Below the pieces are notes generated by a model. The model searched no databases. It saw nothing but the letters and a program-made list of their open reading frames with translations, and was not told where the DNA came from. A stretch of 43,087 bases of DNA from SLID01 sp041667545. GTDB lineage: Bacteria; Omnitrophota; Gorgyraeia; Tantalellales; Tantalellaceae. The translations under genes were made by a program, and so were the position numbers. Below are positions 7,927-15,736 of this stretch, piece by piece. The stretch is from NCBI GenBank assembly GCA_041667545.1, contig JBAYES010000011.1:1-43087 (forward strand), given 5' to 3'. Each line of letters begins with the position of its first letter. Position 1 is the stretch's first letter.

Positions 7927-8988
7927 TCAAACCATCATTTTAAGCAGTTCTTCCACATCATTTGATCTCGCTATCGCTTCTTCCCGCGCGATAATTCCGT
8001 CACTGACAAGTTCGGACAAAGACTGGTTCATTGTTCTCATCCCAAATTTCTGAGAAGTCTGTATTATTGAATATATCTGATGTTCCTTGCCGTCACGTAT
8101 GGTACTTCTTACTGCCGGAGTAGCTATCATTATCTCCGAAGCAAGCACCCTTCCTGTCCCCCCCTCACGGGGAATGAGCTGCTGGGAGATTATTCCAACA
8201 AGAGCGAAAGAAAGCTGCGCCCTTATCTGTTTCTGCTGATGCGACGGGAACACGTCCACCATGCGGTTGATCGTCTGCATACAGTCTGAAGTGTGAAGAG
8301 TGGCAAGGACAAGATGCCCGGTATCGGCTATTATTGTGGCCTGCTCAATGGAATCAAGATCCCGCATTTCTCCAATAAGAACCACATCCGGGTCCTGTCT
8401 TAGAACATGCCTGAGCGCGTTAGAAAAAGAAACGGTATCCTCAATAACCTGCCTCTGGTCTATTATGGCTTTTTTGTTTTTATGGACAAACTCTATGGGG
8501 TCTTCCACGGTAACTATATGGCAGTTTCTTGTTCGGTTTATCTCATCTATCATGGCGGCAAGAGTGGTGGATTTTCCGCTGCCCGTGGCCCCTGTCACAA
8601 GGACCAGTCCCCTTTGGGCCATGCATAGTTTTCTGGTAATTTCCACCGGAAGGCCGCATTCTTCCAGCGACATTATCTCAAAAGGTATCAGCCGTATAGC
8701 GCAGCCCACTTTCCCTCTCTGAAAGAAAACATTGACCCTGTACCTTCCGAATTCCTTGATCTCAAAAGAAAAATCGATCTCCTTTTTATCTTCGAATTTC
8801 TTTATCTGCTCGTCCGTCATCAGTCCATATGTCAGCTCTTTTGTCTCTTCCCCGGACAACACCTTGCTGTCAACCTCGACGAGGCCTCCGTCTATCCTGT
8901 AATGCAAAGCTGTCTCCGCGCTTATGTGCAAGTCCGACGCGTTCTTTTCCAGCATATCAGACAATATCGCCTTAAGATCATCTCTCAT
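7927..8988 (-). CDS. pilT: Type IV pilus retraction ATPase PilT
   Basis: A 353-residue hexameric ATPase of normal PilT length. It shows ASDLHIS (17-23, Asp box), Walker A GATGSGKST (133-141), Walker B VVLIGEMRD (202-210), the His box LATLHTSD, and PAVRSTIRDGK near residue 288, corresponding to the PilT-specific AIRNLI region. There is no zinc motif, which separates it from PilB. It drives pilus depolymerisation and twitching or DNA uptake. It is the first gene of the pil transcript, with GAGGAG before the ATG and a promoter with a palindromic -10 region about 105 nt upstream. Confidence 0.95.
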   Translation of the reverse strand: MRDDLKAILSDMLEKNASDLHISAETALHYRIDGGLVEVDSKVLSGEETKELTYGLMTDEQIKKFEDKKEIDFSFEIKEFGRYRVNVFFQRGKVGCAIRLIPFEIMSLEECGLPVEITRKLCMAQRGLVLVTGATGSGKSTTLAAMIDEINRTRNCHIVTVEDPIEFVHKNKKAIIDQRQVIEDTVSFSNALRHVLRQDPDVVLIGEMRDLDSIEQATIIADTGHLVLATLHTSDCMQTINRMVDVFPSHQQKQIRAQLSFALVGIISQQLIPREGGTGRVLASEIMIATPAVRSTIRDGKEHQIYSIIQTSQKFGMRTMNQSLSELVSDGIIAREEAIARSNDVEELLKMMV

Positions 8989-9085
8989 TTTTTCTCCTCG
9001 ATCGTTTATATCAATTCAAGCACATCCCAGCTTCCACATGACTCAAAAAAAGAAAATGCTCCGCGCCCCTATGCCCCATTCCGAA

Positions 9086-9105
9086 ATAATGTAATATTAC
9101 ATTAT
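9086..9105. promoter_or_regulatory. Perfect 20-bp palindrome over the pilT promoter -10 box
   Basis: ATAATGTAATATTACATTAT is perfectly self-complementary and spans the proposed -10 element of the pilT promoter. Such a site is what a dimeric repressor would bind to block the promoter. No other copy was noticed in the window and the cognate regulator is not encoded here. Confidence 0.6.
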
Positions 9106-9122
9106 AAACCCCCGAAAGTCAA
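9094..9122 (-). promoter_or_regulatory. Sigma70-type promoter of the pilT-mshEN-pilB-pilB(-pilC) operon
   Basis: On the minus strand TTGACT (9122-9117) and TAATAT (9099-9094) are separated by 17 bp. The start point is expected near 9087, about 100 nt before the pilT ATG. A nearby TATAAT is only 10 bp from TTGACT and was not chosen. Confidence 0.6.
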
Positions 9123-9200
9123 AAAACCGGCAACACTATCTCAAGGGAATTACGAATAGCATTCTTTCGCCAACTACAGTTATTTAAAGAGCTTTACCGA

Positions 9201-9477
9201 TACAAGGGACGGGTGTTCCCGGAGAGGGCGTTGAACGACCGAGCGGTTTATCCCGAGCAAGGCCTCGGGAGCAATGGTCCCCTATTGTCAAAATCCAAGG
9301 CCCAAAGTCCATCGTCCATAGAAAAGTGTGGGAGACAAGTCTGATTTCCAAAACCCTGAGTCAAGTTCCCAAACTATGGACTATCGACGATGGACTAAAC
9401 AACATCGAACAGGTGAATAGGTGACCCACGAAAAAAGAAATCGAGCGTCCCTCGCAGGGAATGCCAGATCCTTGGTA
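9201..9477. repeat. Foldback repeat E, diverged copy of repeat A with different centre
   Basis: The segment 9201-9246 matches the reverse complement of the right arm of repeat A (shared GTTCCCGGAGAGGGCGTTG, then ACGACCGAGCGG after one change). The segment 9440-9477 matches the reverse complement of its left arm (shared ATCGAGCGTCCCTCG). The interior is different and carries its own inverted repeat: AGTCCATCGTCCATAG (9306-9321) against 9374-9396. The copy is thus inverted relative to A. It sits in the gene-free stretch 8989-9918. Confidence 0.65.
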
Positions 9478-9515
9478 ACATTTCAGTTCTCCTCAGAAAT
9501 GTAGCGTCCCCACGC

Positions 9516-9731
9516 CCGTCGTTGCGAACCCGCCGAAGGCGGGTGAAGCCCTTCGTATCGTGATAAATGCTATGGCTCAGGATTTCGGCAGACTTGGCAT
9601 AGGGCCGAATCAATCTCCCTCCGACCGTCGTTGCGAACCCGCCGAAGGCGGGTGAAGCAATCTCTCTTCGAAATATTTTCATATTATGAGATCACTTCGT
9701 CGCCCCCTTCGGGGGCTCCTCGTGACGACGG
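9516..9731. repeat. Terminal-inverted-repeat element, copy R1
   Basis: The element starts CCGTCGTTGCGAACCCGCC and ends with ACGACGG, with hairpins GCGGGT/ACCCGC and CCCCCTTCGGGGG inside its ends. The core CTATGGCTCAGGATTTCG recurs in copy R3 (32.2 kb), and in reverse complement nearly all of R1 matches copy R2 at the right edge. R1 has an extra internal copy of the left end near 9606-9655, making it about 45 bp longer than R2. Reading frames that cross it (9395-9682 and 9692-9919, minus) show only repeat-derived sequence. Confidence 0.78.
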
Positions 9732-9802
9732 TGTAGGAATTTACTGCAGATGACTGAGATGTTACGACGGCGTAGGATTCTACTGCAGATGACTGAGATG
9801 TT
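9725..9802. repeat. Two tandem 39-bp repeats at the end of R1
   Basis: Units 9725-9763 and 9764-9802 both read ACGACGG(T/C)GTAGGA, then an AT-rich stretch, then ACTGCAGATGACTGAGATGTT without its last base varied. A third unit starts (ACGAT) and stops. The first unit overlaps the terminal ACGACGG of R1. A weaker match to one unit flanks copy R2 at 42889-42920. With no spacers and only two units it is not a CRISPR. Confidence 0.8.
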
Positions 9803-9918
9803 ACGATCCTTGTATCGTCGGTACTCGGAAATCTTCGGTCGCTGTCGCTCTCTCAGAATAACGGATGAGACAGGATATAGGGGCCCTGGTAGGGGCATAG
9901 AGACCCGCCTCGGCCTCA

Positions 9919-11658
9919 TTACCTGAAACTTTCGGTAAATTCCTTTTTCAGGGTATCTATGGACATACCGCTGTCAATGTGGCCCCATGGAAGCTTGTCC
10001 TCAAGATCAAAAGATCTCGATGCGAGTTCCCCGATATCCATATTGTTAACTTTGAACGCTTCTTCCCATAGGCGAAAATCAAAAAACTCCAGCCATCCGT
10101 CCATTTTAGCCCCGTTTGTCCACGCGGTGTATATGACTTCCGAAATCCCTCTATCTCCTCTGGCAAGAACCCCTTCAAGTAAAGACTGGTCAATATTATG
10201 AAAACTTATCTTTATTTTCTTCCCGGAACGGGAAAGCAAAGTTTCGCGCTTTCGTTCAAGTTCACGGCGGTCTTCCATTCCGCGCCATTGAAAAGCGGTA
10301 TGCGCTTTCGGTATAAAAGGATTGACGCTTACCCTTACTTCCGCGGCATTTTTTGGTTTCGGACCCTTTAATAAAGAAACTGTTCTCGCGAGTTCCAAAA
10401 TTTTGTCGGCCTCATTCTCGGAACGCGTTGGGAACCCGATCATAAAATAAAGTTTGACCGACCGCCACCCTTTTTCAAAAGCTATCTTGACGGACCTGAG
10501 AAGCACGTCCCGGTCTATATCCTTGGCTATGGACCTTATAACATTTTCATCGGCTGATTCCGGAGCGAATGTAAGGCCGGCCTTACGAATTACCGACATT
10601 ATCTCGGGAAGCTCATAAAAGGCTTCATCGACCCTTAACGACGGTATGGAGAGCCCCACTCCTTTACCCTTAAGATCATCGTTTATCCCTTTCGCCACGC
10701 GGGCGAGATGCGGATAATTCACACTGGAAAGAGAAAGAAGCGCTATATCCTCCATGCCGGTATGCCGGTAACTTTCAACACAAATCTGTCTTATTTTTTT
10801 TTCGCTTCTTATCCTTACGGGACGGTTCACCGCGCCCGCCTGACAGAACCTGCATCTATTGGGGCATCCTCTCATGACTTCTACGGCTATTCTGTCATGG
10901 ATAATTCTTATGTAGGGAACGATCTGTTTCACGGGGTAGAACGCGTTATCGAGGTCTATTACCTTCGCGCTCTCCACAACAGCCGGAATATCCGGATACA
11001 GAGGAAATGGTATAAGCGCCTTCTGATCCTTTTCCTGAACGCCGTAAAAGCGCGGCACGTAAACTCCCTTCAAACGGGCAAGCTTTCTCAAGATCTCTTT
11101 TCTGAATAACCCTTCCCCTTTAAAAACACGGTATTTCTCTATAAATTCCGGAAAAAGATCTTCCGCGTCGCCTATCAGGAACGCGTCTATAAAAGCGCTC
11201 ATGGGTTCGGGGTTGTAGGAACACACACCGCCAGCTATAACAAGAGGTTCCTCCTCTTTCCGTTCCACAGATCTTACGGCAATACCTCCGAGATCCAGCA
11301 TGCTAAGCACATTGGTATAGGTAAGCTCATACGAGAGAGAAAACCCCACAATATCAAAATCGCATATGTCTTTCCTGGACTCCAGGCTGAAAAGTTTTCT
11401 TTTCCGTTTTATCAGCTCTTCCGTCATATCACTTCCTGGCATGAACACCCTTTCGCAAAGGACTTTATCTTTTTCGTTCAGCAGATGATAAATTATTTTC
11501 AGACCCAGATAACTCATCCCTATTTCATACATATCGGGATAGGCAAGGACAAGCTTGACCGTATCATCATTGAACGATTTTCTGACGCTGTTTAACTCTC
11601 CGCCCGTATACCTCGCGGGTTTCTGGACATTTTGCAGTATCTCGTTAATATCTTTCAC
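9919..11658 (-). CDS. Radical SAM protein with N-terminal B12-binding-like domain (TIGR03960 type)
   Basis: A 579-residue protein. An N-terminal cobalamin-binding-like fold (about 30-170, AYPDMYEIGMSYLGLKI) precedes a radical SAM domain with the cluster motif C265-x3-C269-x2-C272 (CPNRCRFC). The C-terminal part (about 480-579) has the WGHI.SGM region typical of this family. It starts at GTG overlapping the rodA stop by 4 nt (GTGA), so it ends the mre-rod operon. This family often sits beside mreB/rodA and is usually followed by, or fused to, a TIGR03936 (DUF2344) partner and RNase G; neither is present here. Its substrate is unknown; tRNA or other RNA modification is only a guess from the neighbours seen elsewhere. 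Confidence 0.88.
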   Translation of the reverse strand: MKDINEILQNVQKPARYTGGELNSVRKSFNDDTVKLVLAYPDMYEIGMSYLGLKIIYHLLNEKDKVLCERVFMPGSDMTEELIKRKRKLFSLESRKDICDFDIVGFSLSYELTYTNVLSMLDLGGIAVRSVERKEEEPLVIAGGVCSYNPEPMSAFIDAFLIGDAEDLFPEFIEKYRVFKGEGLFRKEILRKLARLKGVYVPRFYGVQEKDQKALIPFPLYPDIPAVVESAKVIDLDNAFYPVKQIVPYIRIIHDRIAVEVMRGCPNRCRFCQAGAVNRPVRIRSEKKIRQICVESYRHTGMEDIALLSLSSVNYPHLARVAKGINDDLKGKGVGLSIPSLRVDEAFYELPEIMSVIRKAGLTFAPESADENVIRSIAKDIDRDVLLRSVKIAFEKGWRSVKLYFMIGFPTRSENEADKILELARTVSLLKGPKPKNAAEVRVSVNPFIPKAHTAFQWRGMEDRRELERKRETLLSRSGKKIKISFHNIDQSLLEGVLARGDRGISEVIYTAWTNGAKMDGWLEFFDFRLWEEAFKVNNMDIGELASRSFDLEDKLPWGHIDSGMSIDTLKKEFTESFR

Positions 11659-12746
11659 AATTCCGCCTTTCTGCTGACTCCCAGTAAAAGCCCTATACCT
11701 GTAAGCGTCGCTACCGTATTAGACCCGCCGTAACTTATCGCGGGGAGAGGTAAGCCCACGACCGGCATGAAGCCCATTGTCATGGAAACGTTAACGAATA
11801 CCTGGAAAGCTATAAGCGTTACCACCCCGGCCGCTATGGCCTTTGCGGTGACATCTTTTGTATTAGACATTATCCTGATCCCCCGCCATATCATAACGGA
11901 AAACACCGAAAGAACTAGCAGCGCTCCGATGAGGCCCAATTCCTCCCCAATTACCGAAAAAATAAAATCGGTATGCCTTTCCGGCAAAAACCTTAAATAA
12001 TTCTGGGTGCCGTTAAGCCATCCTTTCCCCGCCAAACCGCCTGAGCCTATCGCTATCTTTGACTGTATTATCGTATACCCCGCCCCCAAAGGGTCGAGGT
12101 CCGGGTTCAGGAAAACAAGCAGACGTGTCTTCTGATAATCCTTAAGAAGATGCCAGAATATAGGCATGAACCCCAAAGCCGCAAGAGCGGTCCCGATCAG
12201 ATATCTTACTTTCTCCCCGGAAATGTAAAGACAGGCAAAAAGTATCGGCGCGAGTACCAGAGCTGTTCCGAGATCCGGCTGAAGGAAAATAAGGAATGCC
12301 CCCGGAGCCACTATGGCCACACATCCTATAAAATTACCGAAAGAACCCCTTTTTTCTATTCTTTCCCCTAAAAAATAGGCCAGGGCAAGTGTCACCGTGA
12401 TCTTAAGGAATTCGGAAGGCTGTATGCTGACAGGCCCCAGGCTTAGCCATCTCCTGGCGCCATACCTTGTCCCGCCGAAAACCAGAAGGAAAACAAGCGC
12501 CGCTAAATTCAGAAGATACGCGGGATAAGAATAGTTAAGTATAACGCGGTAATCTATGTTCGCAGCAATGACCAGAAATATGAACCCTACCAAAACCCAC
12601 AAAAATTGTCTTAATGCCATACCGCTTATAATGCCGTAAGACGGCGCCTGTCCCCATGTGGCGCTATGAACGAAAAGGATCCCCAAAACCGAAACGACAA
12701 CCGCCGCCGATAGAAGTATCTTATCTATTCTTCCTCTTTTTTCCAT
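11655..12746 (-). CDS. rodA: Rod-shape SEDS peptidoglycan polymerase RodA
   Basis: I start at ATG 12746 (363 residues, MEKRGRIDKILL), 1 nt after the mrdA stop; the longer frame would overlap mrdA by 158 bp and adds no family sequence. The product is an integral membrane SEDS protein with about ten hydrophobic segments. It has FLQPDLGTALV, FLNPDLDPLGAGY and LPERHTDFIFSVIGEELG, the last carrying the conserved SEDS aspartate in HTDF. RodA polymerises glycan strands from lipid II with PBP2 during side-wall growth. Its neighbours mrdA and mreBCD separate it from the second SEDS gene, ftsW, at 32.3 kb. Confidence 0.94.
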   Translation of the reverse strand: MEKRGRIDKILLSAAVVVSVLGILFVHSATWGQAPSYGIISGMALRQFLWVLVGFIFLVIAANIDYRVILNYSYPAYLLNLAALVFLLVFGGTRYGARRWLSLGPVSIQPSEFLKITVTLALAYFLGERIEKRGSFGNFIGCVAIVAPGAFLIFLQPDLGTALVLAPILFACLYISGEKVRYLIGTALAALGFMPIFWHLLKDYQKTRLLVFLNPDLDPLGAGYTIIQSKIAIGSGGLAGKGWLNGTQNYLRFLPERHTDFIFSVIGEELGLIGALLVLSVFSVMIWRGIRIMSNTKDVTAKAIAAGVVTLIAFQVFVNVSMTMGFMPVVGLPLPAISYGGSNTVATLTGIGLLLGVSRKAEL

Positions 12747-12747
12747 C

Positions 12748-14469
12748 CTAAATGATCCCCAATTCTTTGGCCTTAAGAAAGATCTTTCCGGCTGTCTCCG
12801 CGGGAAACGCGCCTCCCTTCCCTCCATATTCGTCAAAAACCACGACCGTAAGTTCAGGCTTTTCGAAAGGCGCGAACCCGGCAAACCACCCGTGATCGCC
12901 TTCACGTGAAGTCTGGGCTGTTCCAGTCTTTCCCGCCACCACGATCTCCTTTTGCCTGGCTCTCATGGCAGTGCCCCTTCTGTCGTTAACGGCCAGCCTC
13001 ATACCTTCGCGAACAATGTTTAAGTTTTTTTCCGAAAAATTAAGCGGGACTATTTCTCTGACGGCTACGGAAATGCCGTCTATATCTTCCACAATATATG
13101 GTCTCACAAGATTCCCTCCGTTAGCTATGACCGATGTCATGCGGGCGATCTGGATGGGAGTACTCAGCAGATACCCTTGACCCACGGAATAGTTCAGTGT
13201 ATCTCCTTTGTACCAGGCGTCTTTCATGGCCTTTTTTTTCCAGCTTTCCGAGGGAACCAGTCCGGCCGCTTCGAATGGGAGATCTATCCCCGAAAGATCT
13301 CCCATTCCCATCTCTGAGGCGTAGAAAGCTATTTTGTCCGGCCCGAGAGCAAGGCCTGCTTTTCCAAAAAACACATTGCATGAACCCTTTATGGCTTCTG
13401 TGATCTCAATGTCACCATGTCCCCCCCTGTGCCAGCAGTTAAAGGTCCTTGATCCCAAAACTATCTTGCCCGGACAATTATAATGGGTAAGGGCAGATAT
13501 CGCCCCCGTCTCAAGAGCGGCTACGGCCACAACGAGCTTGAATACCGATCCCGCGGGATAAGCCCCTGTTATTGCTCTATTTAGAAGAGGGTGTTTCTTA
13601 TCATTAAGTACCCTCATCACTTCTCCTCTTCGCTCGGGATCCATGAACGCGTTCGGGTCATATGCCGGAGAACTTGAAAGAGCCATGATCTCTCCAGTAT
13701 TAGAAGACATCACTACTATGGCCCCGTCCCTGCCATCAAGAAGGTCATCGCAAAACCGCTGTAAACTCAGATCTATGGTCAACCGTAAAGATTTTCCGGG
13801 GACAGGTTCCCTGAGACCCAGCACCCGAACTTCCCTGCCCCTGTTGTCTACTTCAACTTGCTTCCCTCCATGTTTACCTCTCAAATAGTCGTCGTACTGC
13901 CTTTCCAGACCGGCCCTTCCCACAAGATCGTCCATCCTGAACCCATAAGGCTTAAGGCTCTGAAACTCTTCCCTGTTAATGAAACCCACATATCCCAAAA
14001 AAACAGAGGCGGACTTCCCTTGCGGATAACGGCGTTTTGAAGTAACATCAAGCCGAAGCCCCGGATGATCTATTCCCATTTCGGCTATCCGTATGGCCTT
14101 ATCTATGCCGATATCCCGAGCCACTACATGATAAGAGAAAGGGCGCTTTTTGGCCTCCGAAAATTCCTTGTCCAGAATGTCTTCCCTGATCACCAAGAGC
14201 TCAGAAAGCTCCCTTATAAGCCCCTCCTCATTTTTTCCTCTTATGGGCTTCACCGAAACATTGAACGAAAGCTCGTCCTTGACCATATCGTTGCCGTTCC
14301 TATCGGATATAGTTCCCCTGGGCGCTATGAGTGGAATTATTTTCAGCCTGTTGTCTTCCGACATAGCTTTATATCTTTCATGCATCGCTATCTGCGTAAA
14401 TACAAGTCCTGCCGCGGTCATGAATAGAAAACCCAGAAAGATGAATGACAGCACACTTGATCTTTTCAT
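12748..14469 (-). CDS. mrdA: Penicillin-binding protein 2 (elongation transpeptidase)
   Basis: A 573-residue class B PBP. One N-terminal membrane segment (about 8-28) is followed by the PBP dimer domain beginning APRGTISDRNGN (49-60), then the transpeptidase with SVFK (308-311, catalytic Ser), SCN (363-365) and KTG (514-516). It crosslinks peptidoglycan in the periplasm with RodA. It starts 1 nt after the mreD stop with GAGGAAT upstream and ends 1 nt before rodA. All catalytic motifs are intact. Confidence 0.95.
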   Translation of the reverse strand: MKRSSVLSFIFLGFLFMTAAGLVFTQIAMHERYKAMSEDNRLKIIPLIAPRGTISDRNGNDMVKDELSFNVSVKPIRGKNEEGLIRELSELLVIREDILDKEFSEAKKRPFSYHVVARDIGIDKAIRIAEMGIDHPGLRLDVTSKRRYPQGKSASVFLGYVGFINREEFQSLKPYGFRMDDLVGRAGLERQYDDYLRGKHGGKQVEVDNRGREVRVLGLREPVPGKSLRLTIDLSLQRFCDDLLDGRDGAIVVMSSNTGEIMALSSSPAYDPNAFMDPERRGEVMRVLNDKKHPLLNRAITGAYPAGSVFKLVVAVAALETGAISALTHYNCPGKIVLGSRTFNCWHRGGHGDIEITEAIKGSCNVFFGKAGLALGPDKIAFYASEMGMGDLSGIDLPFEAAGLVPSESWKKKAMKDAWYKGDTLNYSVGQGYLLSTPIQIARMTSVIANGGNLVRPYIVEDIDGISVAVREIVPLNFSEKNLNIVREGMRLAVNDRRGTAMRARQKEIVVAGKTGTAQTSREGDHGWFAGFAPFEKPELTVVVFDEYGGKGGAFPAETAGKIFLKAKELGII

Positions 14470-14470
14470 T

Positions 14471-14956
14471 CTATTCCTCTGTTTTTAACAGCACGGACCA
14501 TAAAGGAAATATTATAGGAGAAGCCGCGGCGGTCAAAAAGATCTGGCCCTTGTTCCTCGAAAGAACATCAATAAAGGATATTTCCGCGTCGTACACAGCG
14601 CCGAAATAAACAGCCTGAGTGAACAGCACAAAAAGCGACGCCGCCAGAACGGCTATCACATGAAATAACGGATTCCTTCTGTAGAACATCAGAGAGAACA
14701 GCGACGAAATATATGCCGCCGCCGAAAAGATTACCATATCAAGCCCTGTGCTTCCGGATGCGAAACAACTCCTGAAAAATCCCGCCGCAAGACCCAGAGC
14801 CGCCGCCTCGAAAGGATCGAAAAAAATACCGGCAAAAACCGCCGTCATAAGAGCAAGGTCCGGGAATGCCCTGAAATACTTAAGCGCGAATAACTGTATC
14901 ACAAGTGAACCTATAAGGAGAACATACAATGAAGCGGCCCTGTTCATTTTAAACAT
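14471..14956 (-). CDS. mreD: Rod-shape-determining protein MreD
   Basis: A 161-residue, very hydrophobic protein with about five membrane segments, of the usual MreD length. It overlaps mreC by 13 bp and has an excellent ribosome site (GGAGG, 8 nt before the ATG at 14956). The sequence is weakly conserved, as is usual for MreD, so the call leans on position between mreC and mrdA and on membrane topology (FDPFEAAALGLAAGF is a family-like loop). It links MreC to the RodA/PBP2 machinery. Confidence 0.85.
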   Translation of the reverse strand: MFKMNRAASLYVLLIGSLVIQLFALKYFRAFPDLALMTAVFAGIFFDPFEAAALGLAAGFFRSCFASGSTGLDMVIFSAAAYISSLFSLMFYRRNPLFHVIAVLAASLFVLFTQAVYFGAVYDAEISFIDVLSRNKGQIFLTAAASPIIFPLWSVLLKTEE

Positions 14957-15720
14957 AGCACTTCCTCCTGGTCATAGGCATCGGCCTCGGGTAATATCAA
15001 GGCGGTCTTAAAAAGCCCTGTGTTGCTCTTTTCCACAGACACTATTTTCCCGACCACCAACCCTTTGGGGAATTCCCGACCATATCCGGATGTTATAACT
15101 ATTTCCCCAGGCTTTATGTCTGAATCCAGAGGAAGGTAGATCATCCTCGCGTACCCCTTTCCATCGCCTTCTATAACTCCATGCAAACGGCTTTCCCTAA
15201 GCATTCCTCCGGCCCTAAACCCCGGGTGAGTGATAAGCATTACCGAACTTGTATTCTTGAATACATCGTCCGCTTTTCCCACTAATCCCTTGGCGGAACA
15301 TACAGCGGCGCCCCTTTTAAGACCGTCGGCGGCGCCTTTGTCTATGGTGAACGACCCTATCCAATTATTCGGATCCCGGGAAATGACCTCGGCGGAAACA
15401 GTTTCATATTTTATTTTCTTCTTGAATGATAAAAGTTCTTTAAGCCGGATATTCTCCTCGGAAAGATCCTTGCCTCTCTCTATTTCCAAAGAAAGTTCCG
15501 CCACTATGGCCTTTAACCGGGAGTTCTCTTCGTCGAGTCCCTGCCTGGACCTTAAGTATTTTCCCGCGGAACTGAAAATAACGATCGGTGAGGTAATTAT
15601 CTTTATTGAAAGATCTTTCGTGAAATGAAAAAAGGACGGAAAGATAAGAAAAAGTACCGCTACCCCAACGGGTACGGCCAAAACTGCAATACTGCTTTTT
15701 CGAGCGAAAAGTTTAGACAC
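14944..15720 (-). CDS. mreC: Rod-shape-determining protein MreC
   Basis: A 258-residue protein with one N-terminal membrane segment (about 12-31), a coiled coil (about 55-95, rich in E-E-N-x-R-L-K heptads) and a C-terminal beta domain containing VISRDPNNWIGSF, SAKGLVGK and VITSGYGREFPKGLVVG, all typical of MreC. It starts at GTG 16 nt after mreB. MreC is periplasmic and activates PBP2-RodA. Nothing is missing. Confidence 0.94.
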   Translation of the reverse strand: MSKLFARKSSIAVLAVPVGVAVLFLIFPSFFHFTKDLSIKIITSPIVIFSSAGKYLRSRQGLDEENSRLKAIVAELSLEIERGKDLSEENIRLKELLSFKKKIKYETVSAEVISRDPNNWIGSFTIDKGAADGLKRGAAVCSAKGLVGKADDVFKNTSSVMLITHPGFRAGGMLRESRLHGVIEGDGKGYARMIYLPLDSDIKPGEIVITSGYGREFPKGLVVGKIVSVEKSNTGLFKTALILPEADAYDQEEVLCLK

Positions 15721-15736
15721 ATCGATTAACTAAAGA

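Noticed and set aside
9725..9802. Possible CRISPR from the repeated 39-bp unit
   Set aside because: Only two direct units, no spacers and no cas genes.
9395..9919. Reading frames 9395-9682 and 9692-9919 (minus)
   Set aside because: They translate the repeat elements E, R1 and the 39-bp tandem units; the internal duplications at protein level follow the DNA repeats.
12747..12905. N-terminal extension of rodA into mrdA
   Set aside because: It adds about 53 Arg/Ser-rich residues unlike RodA and overlaps the PBP2 C-terminus; the ATG at 12746 gives the normal family start.
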